The notes below the pieces were generated by a model. That model was not told where the DNA came from and ran no database searches. It saw nothing but the letters and a program-made list of their open reading frames with translations. Below are positions 1 to 8,492 of a stretch of 35,644 bases of DNA, piece after piece. The DNA is from Candidatus Choladousia intestinipullorum (GTDB lineage: Bacteria; Bacillota; Clostridia; Lachnospirales; Lachnospiraceae). Where the stretch lies: NCBI GenBank assembly GCA_018711885.1, contig DVHT01000007.1, positions 1-35,644 on the forward strand, written 5' to 3'. Both the position numbers and the translations under genes were made by a program. Position 1 is the first letter of the stretch; every line of letters starts with the position of its first letter.

Positions 1-86
1 GCATGATTCATTGAGAAGTAATATTGGCAAAGCTGTGTTTACAGTGTTGCGGATATAACTTCTAACGAATCATGCGACAGTTTTTT
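1..86 (+). terminator. Long imperfect hairpin followed by a T-run; terminator or attenuator of an off-window upstream unit
   Basis: gcatgattc (1-9) pairs with gaatcatgc (67-75); agaagt (14-19) with acttct (58-63); gcaa (27-30) with ttgc (47-50); ctgt (33-36) with acag (41-44); TTTTTT at 81-86. Confidence 0.5.
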
Positions 87-252
87 GTGATTAAATAGTT
101 GAAATATAATGGAAAATCCTTTATTATATAACGTAAAGCTCTAATGCGTTAAAGTGTTTTCGGTGTAAACTGTTTGAATATACGTAAGAGCTGTATAAGT
201 ATAGAAGTTCCGGGGTGTATGGAAATGGCCGGAAGGAAAGGGTGATACATAT

Positions 253-1335
253 ATGAGACGTAAAATAGCAGTCATTCCCGGTGACGGAATCGGGCCGGAG
301 ATCGTAGCGGAGGCATGCAGGGTGCTCGATGCAGCTGCTGCAAAATTCGGATTTGAATTGGAATATACGAAACTGCTGATGGGCGGGGCGTCAATCGATA
401 CATACGGAGTGCCGCTGACAGATGAGACAGTCGAACAGGCAAAGGCGAGTGAGGCGGTGCTGATGGGATCGATCGGCGGAGATGCCCGAACGTCTCCGTG
501 GTATCAGCTGGAACCTCAGCTTCGGCCGGAAGCCGGACTGTTGAAGATCAGAAAAGAACTGAACCTGTTTGCGAATCTGCGGCCCGCTTATCTGTATGAT
601 GAGCTGAAGGCAGCGTGCCCGCTCCGGGAAGATATCATCGGCAGCGGGTTTGACATGATGATCATGCGGGAACTGACCGGAGGACTGTATTTCGGAGCGA
701 GAAAGACAACGGTAGAAGACGGGATGCGAAAAGCCGTCGACACGCTGGTGTACCGCGAGGATGAGATCCGCAGGATCGCAGTAAAGGGATTTGAGATCGC
801 TGCGAAACGCAGAAAAAAGGTGTGCAGCGTCGATAAGGCGAATGTCCTTGATTCTTCGAGACTGTGGAGGGCAGTCGTAGAAGAGGTGGCAAAAGATTAC
901 CCTCAGATCGAACTTTCCCATATGCTCGTGGATAACTGTGCGATGCAGCTCGTACGGGATCCAGGACAGTTCGACGTCATACTGACGGAGAACATGTTCG
1001 GAGATATCCTGTCTGACGAAGCCAGCATGGTGACCGGTTCGATCGGAATGCTTTCTTCCGCATCGTTAAATGAGACGAAGTTCGGACTGTATGAGCCAAG
1101 CCATGGTTCGGCGCCTGACATTGCCGGACAGGGAATCGCGAATCCGATCGCGACGGTGCTCTCGGCAGCTATGATGCTGCGTTATTCCCTCGACCTCGAC
1201 GAAGCGGCGGATGCGCTAGAGAATGCGGTAAAACAGGTGCTGAAAGAAGGATACCGCACCGCAGATATTTTTTCCGACGGCTGTCAGAAAGTCGGTACTG
1301 CCGAAATGGGCAGGCTGATCGCGGACCGCGTGTAA
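253..1335 (+). CDS. leuB: 3-isopropylmalate dehydrogenase
   Basis: 360 aa; [21 protein letters not shown] start and [32 protein letters not shown] motif of the isocitrate/isopropylmalate dehydrogenase family; GGAAGGAAAGGG RBS. Confidence 0.96.
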   Translation: MRRKIAVIPGDGIGPEIVAEACRVLDAAAAKFGFELEYTKLLMGGASIDTYGVPLTDETVEQAKASEAVLMGSIGGDARTSPWYQLEPQLRPEAGLLKIRKELNLFANLRPAYLYDELKAACPLREDIIGSGFDMMIMRELTGGLYFGARKTTVEDGMRKAVDTLVYREDEIRRIAVKGFEIAAKRRKKVCSVDKANVLDSSRLWRAVVEEVAKDYPQIELSHMLVDNCAMQLVRDPGQFDVILTENMFGDILSDEASMVTGSIGMLSSASLNETKFGLYEPSHGSAPDIAGQGIANPIATVLSAAMMLRYSLDLDEAADALENAVKQVLKEGYRTADIFSDGCQKVGTAEMGRLIADRV

Positions 1336-1381
1336 GACAGATACAGAGACGTGATGATTCAATACAGGGAGGAAACTTAGA

Positions 1382-3058
1382 ATGAGAAGTGATGCAGTAA
1401 AAAAAGGAATCCAGCAGGCGCCGCACCGGTCTCTGTTCCATGCGCTCGGCATGACAGAGGAGGAAATGAAGCGGCCGCTGATCGGAATCGTGAATTCTTA
1501 TAATGAAGTAGTACCGGGACATATGAACCTCGACAAGATCACAGAGGCAGTCAAGCTGGGCGTGGCGATGGCAGGCGGCGTGCCGAGAGAATTTCCGGCG
1601 ATCGCGGTCTGCGACGGTATCGCGATGGGACACGTCGGAATGAAATATTCCCTTGTGACCCGCGACCTGATCGCTGATTCGACCGAGTGCATGGCAATGG
1701 CCCATCAGTTTGACGCGCTCGTCATGATCCCGAACTGCGATAAAAATGTGCCGGGGCTTTTGATGGCGGCGGCCCGGCTGAACATTCCGACTATTTTCGT
1801 CAGCGGCGGTCCGATGATGGCTGGACATCTGAAAGGCAGAAAAAGAAGTCTGTCCAGCATGTTTGAGGCAGTCGGAGAGTATACGGCAGGAAAGATGACG
1901 GCAGAGGAAGTGGCGGAATATGAGGAAAAGGTCTGTCCGACATGCGGTTCCTGTTCCGGAATGTATACTGCGAACAGCATGAACTGCCTCACAGAGGTGC
2001 TCGGAATGGGTCTGAAAGGGAACGGAACGATCCCGGCCGTGTATTCTGAGAGAATCCGCCTTGCAAAAATGGCCGGTATGCAGATCATGGAGCTGCTGAA
2101 AAAGAATATCCGTCCGCGTGATATCATGACGGAGAAAGCATTTATGAATGCGCTTACAGTCGATATGGCGCTCGGATGCTCCACAAACAGTATGCTGCAT
2201 CTTCCGGCGATCGCACATGAGGCGGGCGTGGAGCTTGATGTCGATATTGCGAATGAAGTGAGCGGGCGGACCCCGAATCTTTGCCACCTCGCACCGGCCG
2301 GACCGACTTATATCGAGGATCTGAACGAAGCAGGCGGAGTATACGCCGTCATGAATGAATTGTCGAAGAAAAACCTGCTGCATCTTGACTGTATGACTGT
2401 GACAGGCAAGACAGTAGGAGAAAATATCGAAGGATGCGTCAATAAAAATCCGGACGTGATCCGTCCGATTGAAAATCCTTACAGTGAAACAGGAGGACTT
2501 GCGATCCTCAAAGGAAATCTGGCTCCTGATTCAGGCGTTGTAAAGCGTTCGGCTGTTGTGCCGGAAATGATGGTGCATGAAGGCCCGGCCCGCGTATTTG
2601 ACTGCGAGGAGGATGCGATAGAGGCAATCCTGGGCGGAAAGATCGTAGCAGGAGACGTCGTCGTGATCCGCTATGAAGGACCGAAAGGCGGACCGGGAAT
2701 GCGAGAAATGTTAAATCCGACTTCTGCGATCGCAGGAATGGGGCTTGGCTCAAGTGTTGCCCTGATCACGGACGGCCGTTTCAGCGGCGCTTCCAGAGGC
2801 GCATCCATCGGCCATGTTTCCCCGGAAGCCGCGGTCGGAGGTCCGATCGCACTTGTCGAGGAAGGGGATATCATCAAGATCAATATTCCGGCGTGCAGCC
2901 TGGAGCTGGCGGTCAGCGATGAAGAGCTCGTGGCGAGAAAAGCAAAATGGCAGCCGAGAGAGCCCAAGATCAAGACCGGCTATCTGGCACGCTACGCATC
3001 GCTTGTGACATCCGGAAACAGAGGAGCGGTGCTGGTAAATCCGATGGAACAGAGATAA
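1382..3058 (+). CDS. ilvD: Dihydroxy-acid dehydratase
   Basis: 558 aa; CDKNVPG and [21 protein letters not shown] motifs, [12 protein letters not shown] near the C-terminus. Confidence 0.97.
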   Translation: MRSDAVKKGIQQAPHRSLFHALGMTEEEMKRPLIGIVNSYNEVVPGHMNLDKITEAVKLGVAMAGGVPREFPAIAVCDGIAMGHVGMKYSLVTRDLIADSTECMAMAHQFDALVMIPNCDKNVPGLLMAAARLNIPTIFVSGGPMMAGHLKGRKRSLSSMFEAVGEYTAGKMTAEEVAEYEEKVCPTCGSCSGMYTANSMNCLTEVLGMGLKGNGTIPAVYSERIRLAKMAGMQIMELLKKNIRPRDIMTEKAFMNALTVDMALGCSTNSMLHLPAIAHEAGVELDVDIANEVSGRTPNLCHLAPAGPTYIEDLNEAGGVYAVMNELSKKNLLHLDCMTVTGKTVGENIEGCVNKNPDVIRPIENPYSETGGLAILKGNLAPDSGVVKRSAVVPEMMVHEGPARVFDCEEDAIEAILGGKIVAGDVVVIRYEGPKGGPGMREMLNPTSAIAGMGLGSSVALITDGRFSGASRGASIGHVSPEAAVGGPIALVEEGDIIKINIPACSLELAVSDEELVARKAKWQPREPKIKTGYLARYASLVTSGNRGAVLVNPMEQR

Positions 3059-3092
3059 CGAAGGAAAACAGATCGAAGAAAGGATTTTGCAT

Positions 3093-4766
3093 ATGAAATT
3101 GAATGGTTCAGAGATTGTCATTGAATGTCTCAGAGAACAGGGCGTCGATACGGTATTCGGTTATCCGGGCGGCGCGATCCTGAATATATACGATGAGCTG
3201 TACAAGCACAGCGACGAAATCCGCCATATTCTGACCTCTCATGAGCAGGGAGCTTCTCATGCTGCGGACGGATACGCGCGTTCTACCGGAAAAGTGGGCG
3301 TCTGCCTTGCGACATCGGGACCGGGAGCGACGAACCTCGTGACCGGGATCGCGACCGCCTATATGGATTCTGTTCCGATCGTGGCGATCACGGCGAACGT
3401 AGGCGTTTCGCTTCTTGGGCGCGACAGCTTTCAGGAGATTGATATCACCGGCGTAACGATGCCGATCACAAAGCATAATTTCATAGTAAAGGATGTAAAT
3501 AAACTGGCTGATACGATCCGCTGGGCTTTTCAGATCGCCCAGGAGGGGCGTCCGGGGCCGGTGCTCATCGACATTCCGAAGGATGTTACTGCAGACTTTG
3601 CTGAGTATGAGCCAAAGAAGCCGGAGCCGGTCATCCGGAGCACGGAGTATATCCGGGAAGATGATATGGAAGCAGCCGTCAGACTCATCAACAAAGCAAA
3701 GCGGCCGTTCATACTCGTAGGCGGCGGCGCGGTGATCTCCGGCGCACAGGAGGAGCTGACGGAGTTTGCGCGGAAGGTACACGCTCCGGTGGCGGATTCT
3801 CTGATGGGCAAGGGTGCGTACAGCGGAGAAAATGAGCTCTATACCGGAATGGTCGGCATGCACGGGACAAAAGCCGCAAACCTCGGCGTGACCAGATGCG
3901 ACCTGTTGATCGTAATCGGGGCGCGTTTCAGCGACCGTGTGGTAGGAAAAGCAGATGCTTTCGCAAAAAAAGCCAAAATTATCCAGATTGACGTGGATCC
4001 TGCTGAAATCAATAAAAATGTCATGGTCGATGTTTCTGTGATCGGTGATGTAAAAGAGGTTCTCAAACGCCTGAACGCGCGGATTGAGGAGCACCGTCAT
4101 GATGAGTGGGACGAAGAGATCAAGGCATTGAAAGAGAAATATCCGTTGAAATATAACACAGAAGCATTGACCGGACCATACATTGTAGAAGAGATCTACC
4201 GGCAGACAAAGGGAGATGCGATCATTGTGACAGAAGTCGGCCAGCATCAGATGTGGGCCGCTCAGTATTACAGATATCCGAAGCCGCGCACACTGCTTAC
4301 CTCGGGCGGCCTTGGCACGATGGGGTACGGACTTGGCGCTGCAATCGGCGCAAAAGTAGCGAATCCGGACAAAACGGTGATCAATATCGCAGGCGACGGA
4401 TGTTTCCGGATGAATATGAATGAGATCGCTACGGCAGTCAGATACAATATCCCGGTGGTGCAGGTTGTGATCAACAACCACGTGCTCGGTATGGTGCGCC
4501 AGTGGCAGACGCTGTTTTATGAAGAGCGCTATTCTGCGACAATCTTAAATGACGCAGTTGACTTTGTAAAACTGGCAGAAGCTATGGGAGCAGAAGGCAT
4601 CCGTGTTACAAAGAAAGAGGAGCTGGCTCCTGCACTTGAAAGGGCGCTGTCACTCGGAAGGCCGGTCGTACTGGACTGCATGATCGACTGTGATGACAAA
4701 GTTTTCCCGATGGTGGCGGCAGGAAAACCCATCGATACTGTTTTTGACCAGGATGACATACAATAG
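3093..4766 (+). CDS. ilvB: Acetolactate synthase large subunit
   Basis: ThDP enzyme: [61 protein letters not shown]-like segment, [17 protein letters not shown] at 3093 preferred over TTG at 3087. Confidence 0.96.
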   Translation: [557 protein letters not shown]

Positions 4767-4799
4767 AACGCAGCAGAAGGTAAAAAAGGAGGAGTCAAA

Positions 4800-5882
4800 A
4801 TGAGCAGAGTTTACAATTTTTCGGCCGGACCGGCAGTGCTGCCGGAAGAGGTCCTGAGGGAAGCACAGGAAGAAATGCTCGATTACAGAGGATGCGGGAT
4901 GTCTGTCATGGAGATGAGCCATCGCTCAAAAATGTTCGATGATATCATCCATGAAGCAGAGTCGGATCTTCGGGATATCATGCAGATACCGGACAATTAT
5001 AAAGTCCTGTTCCTTCAGGGAGGAGCCAGTCTCCAGTTTTCAATGATCCCTATGAACCTGATGAAAAACGGCGTCGCAGATTATATTGTGACAGGACAGT
5101 GGGCAAAGAAAGCATGGCAGGAGGCCGGCAAATACGGCAAGGCAAATAAAATTGCATCCAGTGAGGATAAGACTTTCTCGTATATCCCGGACTGCAGCGA
5201 CCTTCCGGTCAGCGAGGACGCCGATTATGTATATATCTGCGAGAACAATACGATCTACGGTACAAAATATAAAAAGCTTCCGAATACAAAGGGAAAGATT
5301 CTGGTTTCTGATGTTTCCTCCTGCTTTCTCTCTGAACCGGTAAATGTATCGGATTACGGTATTCTGTTCGGCGGCGTACAGAAAAATATCGGCCCGGCAG
5401 GTATGGTCATCTCGATCATCCGGGAAGACCTGATCACGGACGATGTGATGGAGTTTACGCCGACGATGATGAAATTCAAGACGCATGCCGATGCAGGCTC
5501 CATGTACAATACGCCGAACTGCTACTGCATTTATATGTGCGGAAAGGTATTTCAGTGGATCCGGAGAATGGGCGGCCTTTCTGCCATGAAAGCCAGAAAC
5601 GAGGCCAAGGCAAAAGTCCTTTACGATTTTCTCGATTCCAGCAAAATGTTCCGCGGAACGGTCGTAAAGGAGGACCGCTCCCTGATGAATGTCCCGTTTG
5701 TCACAGGAAACAGTGAGCTCGATGCAAAGTTCGTAAAAGAAGCAGAAGCGGCGGGATTTGTAAATCTCAAAGGACACCGCAGTGTCGGGGGAATGCGAGC
5801 AAGTATTTATAACGCAATGCCGCCGGAGGGGGTAGATGCGCTGGTAGCGTTTATGAAAGAATTTGAAGAGGTGAATCTATGA
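4800..5882 (+). CDS. serC: Phosphoserine aminotransferase
   Basis: 360 aa; MSRVYNFSAGPAVLPEEVLREAQEEMLDYRGCGMSVMEMSHRSK signature. Confidence 0.97.
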   Translation: MSRVYNFSAGPAVLPEEVLREAQEEMLDYRGCGMSVMEMSHRSKMFDDIIHEAESDLRDIMQIPDNYKVLFLQGGASLQFSMIPMNLMKNGVADYIVTGQWAKKAWQEAGKYGKANKIASSEDKTFSYIPDCSDLPVSEDADYVYICENNTIYGTKYKKLPNTKGKILVSDVSSCFLSEPVNVSDYGILFGGVQKNIGPAGMVISIIREDLITDDVMEFTPTMMKFKTHADAGSMYNTPNCYCIYMCGKVFQWIRRMGGLSAMKARNEAKAKVLYDFLDSSKMFRGTVVKEDRSLMNVPFVTGNSELDAKFVKEAEAAGFVNLKGHRSVGGMRASIYNAMPPEGVDALVAFMKEFEEVNL

Positions 5883-7039
5883 TGTATCGTTACACATGCC
5901 TGAATCCAATCGCAAAAGTCGGATTGGAATGCTTTACAGAAGAATACAAAGAAGTAAAAGAGATCAAGGACGCGGACGCTGTGCTCGTTCGCAGCGCGGA
6001 TATGCACAGTATCGCGATGCCCGATACGCTCCACGCGATCGCAAGGGCGGGAGCCGGCGTCAATAATATTCCGATCAGCAGCTGCACCGAAAAAGGAATC
6101 GTCGTCTTTAATGCGCCGGGAGCAAATGCGAACGGAGTAAAAGAGCTTGTTTTTGCCGGAATGCTGCTGGCTGCGCGCGATATTATCGGCGGTGCAAACT
6201 GGGTGCAGTCTCAGGCCGGAAACCCTGATATAGCGGCTGCGACCGAAAAAGAAAAAAAGAAATTTGCAGGAAGCGAACTGCAGAATAAAAAGCTGGGGAT
6301 CATCGGACTCGGGGCGATCGGCGTGCAGGTGGCAAATGCGGCTGTCCACCTCGGTATGGAGGTTTACGGGTATGATCCTTATATTTCCGTTGACGCCGCA
6401 TGGAATCTTTCCAGAAGTATCCGCCATATCAATGATGTGAATCAGATCTACGAGCAGTGTGATTATATCACCATCCATGTTCCGCTGCTTGATTCGACCA
6501 GACGTATGATCGGCCGTGATGCGATCGCACGCATGAAGCAGAATGTAGTCATTCTGAATTTTGCCCGCGACCTGCTGGTGGATGAGGAAGCGGTGATCGA
6601 AGCGATCAGAGAAGGAAAGGTCCACCGTTACGTCTCAGATTTTCCGAATCCGGTGACAGCAGGGCAGGAAGGCGTCATCATCACGCCGCATCTTGGCGCG
6701 TCGACGGCGGAATCAGAGGAAAAATGTGCGGTAATGGCTGTTAAGGAGCTGAAGAACTTCCTTGAAAACGGTAATATCCGCAATTCTGTCAATTACCCGA
6801 ACTGCGATCTCGGAGTGTGCAGCGCTGCATCGAGAATTGCGATCTACCACAAAAATGTAAAAAAGATGATCGGACGTTTTGCAGATATCCTTTCCGATAC
6901 CAATATCCAGAATATGAGCAATACGAGTAAAGGAGATTACGCTTATACGCTGCTCGATCTCGACACGGCAGTCACGGAAGAGGTCGTGAACAGGCTGCGC
7001 ATGCTGGATGATGTGATAAAAGTACGTGTGGTAAAGTAA
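5879..7039 (+). CDS. serA: D-3-phosphoglycerate dehydrogenase
   Basis: 386 aa; GLGAIGVQVANAAVHLGMEVYGYDPY Rossmann motif, ITPHLGASTAESEEKCA and C-terminal ACT-like region; start overlaps the serC stop. Confidence 0.93.
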   Translation: MMYRYTCLNPIAKVGLECFTEEYKEVKEIKDADAVLVRSADMHSIAMPDTLHAIARAGAGVNNIPISSCTEKGIVVFNAPGANANGVKELVFAGMLLAARDIIGGANWVQSQAGNPDIAAATEKEKKKFAGSELQNKKLGIIGLGAIGVQVANAAVHLGMEVYGYDPYISVDAAWNLSRSIRHINDVNQIYEQCDYITIHVPLLDSTRRMIGRDAIARMKQNVVILNFARDLLVDEEAVIEAIREGKVHRYVSDFPNPVTAGQEGVIITPHLGASTAESEEKCAVMAVKELKNFLENGNIRNSVNYPNCDLGVCSAASRIAIYHKNVKKMIGRFADILSDTNIQNMSNTSKGDYAYTLLDLDTAVTEEVVNRLRMLDDVIKVRVVK

Positions 7040-7084
7040 ACGTGTTTGGCCTTCGGCATCTGATTGATGCAGAAAGGAACGGTT

Positions 7085-8323
7085 ATGGCAGACATAAGAC
7101 CATTTAAAAGCGTAAGACCGGCAGCCCGCTATGTATCGCGCGTAGCGGCGCTGCCTTACGATGTATACAGCAGAAAAGAGGCGTATGCCGAAGCGGCAAA
7201 GGACCGGCTGTCTTTTTTGAATATCGACCGTCCGGAGACGCAGTTTCCGGAGGAGACGGATATGTACGCGCCGGAGGTTTATCAAAAGGCGCGGGAGCTG
7301 CTGACAGAACGGATACAGGGCGGAATATTTTTACAGGATGAACAGCCTGCCTATTATCTTTATGAATTGACCAGGAACGGGCATACCCAGACGGGCATTG
7401 TGGCGTGTGCCTCGATTGATGATTATTTGAACCATACCATCAAGAAGCATGAAAATACGCGTGCAGATAAGGAGCAGGACCGCATCTGTCATGTAGACGC
7501 CTGCAGCGCGCAGACCGGTCCGATCCTGATGGCGTACCGGAAGGATGAGCGGATCAGCCGTATTGTAGAGAGAGAAAAAAGAAAAACGCCGGTCTTTGCA
7601 TTTGCTTCTCCGGATGGAGTCATGCACAGAGGCTGGCGTGTCTCGGACGGGGAATCCATCTGCGGGATCCGGACCTCATTCGCGGAAATCAACCAGATTT
7701 ACATAGCGGACGGACATCACAGGGCGGCGTCTGCCGTGAAGGTTGGGCTTAAGCGGCGCAGCCGGCATCCGGAGTACGACGGCAGTGAGGAATTCAATTA
7801 TTTCCTTTCTATTTTGTTTCCGGATGACGAACTGACGATCCTGGATTACAATCGCGTCGTAAAAGACTTAAATGGTCTGTCAAAAGAAGAATTTCTCTCA
7901 AAGGTGAGCGAGAAATTTGAGATGGAACAATGTCCATCGGCGGTGAAACCGGAGCAGAAAGGAACGATGACGATGTATCTGGAGCAGGAGTGGTTCCGGC
8001 TCACGGTCCGGGACGAACACCGCAGCACGGATCCGGTGAAAGGGCTCGATGTCTCAATCCTGCAAAGAGAGCTGCTCGGTCCTGTCCTCGGCATTGAAGA
8101 TCCGAAAATGGATGAAAGGATCGGATTTATCGGAGGCATACGGGGGCTTGGCGAATTGGAGCGAAGGGTGGATACAGACTGCGCGGTGGCGTTCGCCCTG
8201 TTTCCGACCTCCATCGAAGAGCTGTTCCGCGTGGCGGACGCGGGACTTTTGATGCCGCCGAAATCAACGTGGTTTGAGCCGAAGCTGCGAAGCGGCTTGT
8301 TTATTCACTGTTTTGAGCGATAG
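7085..8323 (+). CDS. DUF1015 family protein
   Basis: MADIRPFKSVRPAARYVSRVAALPYDVYS start, KKHENTRADKEQDR, IYIADGHHRAASA; typical DUF1015 layout. ATG at 7085 has AGGAACGG upstream; the ORF-track start (7064) is likely too early. Confidence 0.88.
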   Translation: MADIRPFKSVRPAARYVSRVAALPYDVYSRKEAYAEAAKDRLSFLNIDRPETQFPEETDMYAPEVYQKARELLTERIQGGIFLQDEQPAYYLYELTRNGHTQTGIVACASIDDYLNHTIKKHENTRADKEQDRICHVDACSAQTGPILMAYRKDERISRIVEREKRKTPVFAFASPDGVMHRGWRVSDGESICGIRTSFAEINQIYIADGHHRAASAVKVGLKRRSRHPEYDGSEEFNYFLSILFPDDELTILDYNRVVKDLNGLSKEEFLSKVSEKFEMEQCPSAVKPEQKGTMTMYLEQEWFRLTVRDEHRSTDPVKGLDVSILQRELLGPVLGIEDPKMDERIGFIGGIRGLGELERRVDTDCAVAFALFPTSIEELFRVADAGLLMPPKSTWFEPKLRSGLFIHCFER

Positions 8324-8335
8324 AACTGATATTGT

Positions 8336-8384
8336 GGAGTATTACAGCTATACCGGACGGCGGTGTTGTAATGCTCCGTTTTTC
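8336..8384 (+). terminator. Rho-independent terminator after the serCA-DUF1015 unit
   Basis: ggagtattaca (8336-8346) pairs with tgtaatgctcc (8367-8377), one G-T wobble, followed by gtttttc. Confidence 0.8.
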
Positions 8385-8416
8385 TTACCTATTTGTGCGA
8401 AAATTTCTGTTTATTC

Positions 8417-8445
8417 TTGTCTTTCCGTTAATAAAATGATAAACT
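8417..8445 (+). promoter_or_regulatory. Putative sigma-A promoter for glgB
   Basis: TTGTCT (8417-8422), 17-nt spacer, TAAACT (8440-8445), ~48 bp upstream of the glgB ATG. Confidence 0.5.
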
Positions 8446-8492
8446 GTTGTATAAGAAATAAGAAACATTTTTATGGCTTGGAGGGGTACCAT

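Noticed and set aside
109-144. Small ORF MENPLLYNVKL* upstream of leuB as a leucine leader peptide
   Set aside because: Its ATG overlaps the likely -10 TATAAT (105-110), so it would not be in the transcript; only 3 Leu and no clear RBS.
1169-2383. 404-aa ORF antisense to ilvD
   Set aside because: Shadow ORF: composition (Cys/His/Arg/Ser rich) and lack of any domain; fully overlaps a clear ilvD.
3108-4481. 457-aa ORF antisense to ilvB
   Set aside because: Shadow ORF in the reverse complement of a conserved gene; no recognisable motifs and no RBS context examined that supports it.
6541-6600. SerA NFARDLLVDEEAV in place of the common N-x-A-R-G-G motif
   Set aside because: Probably a subfamily variation; the rest of the PGDH motifs are intact, so no functional anomaly can be claimed.
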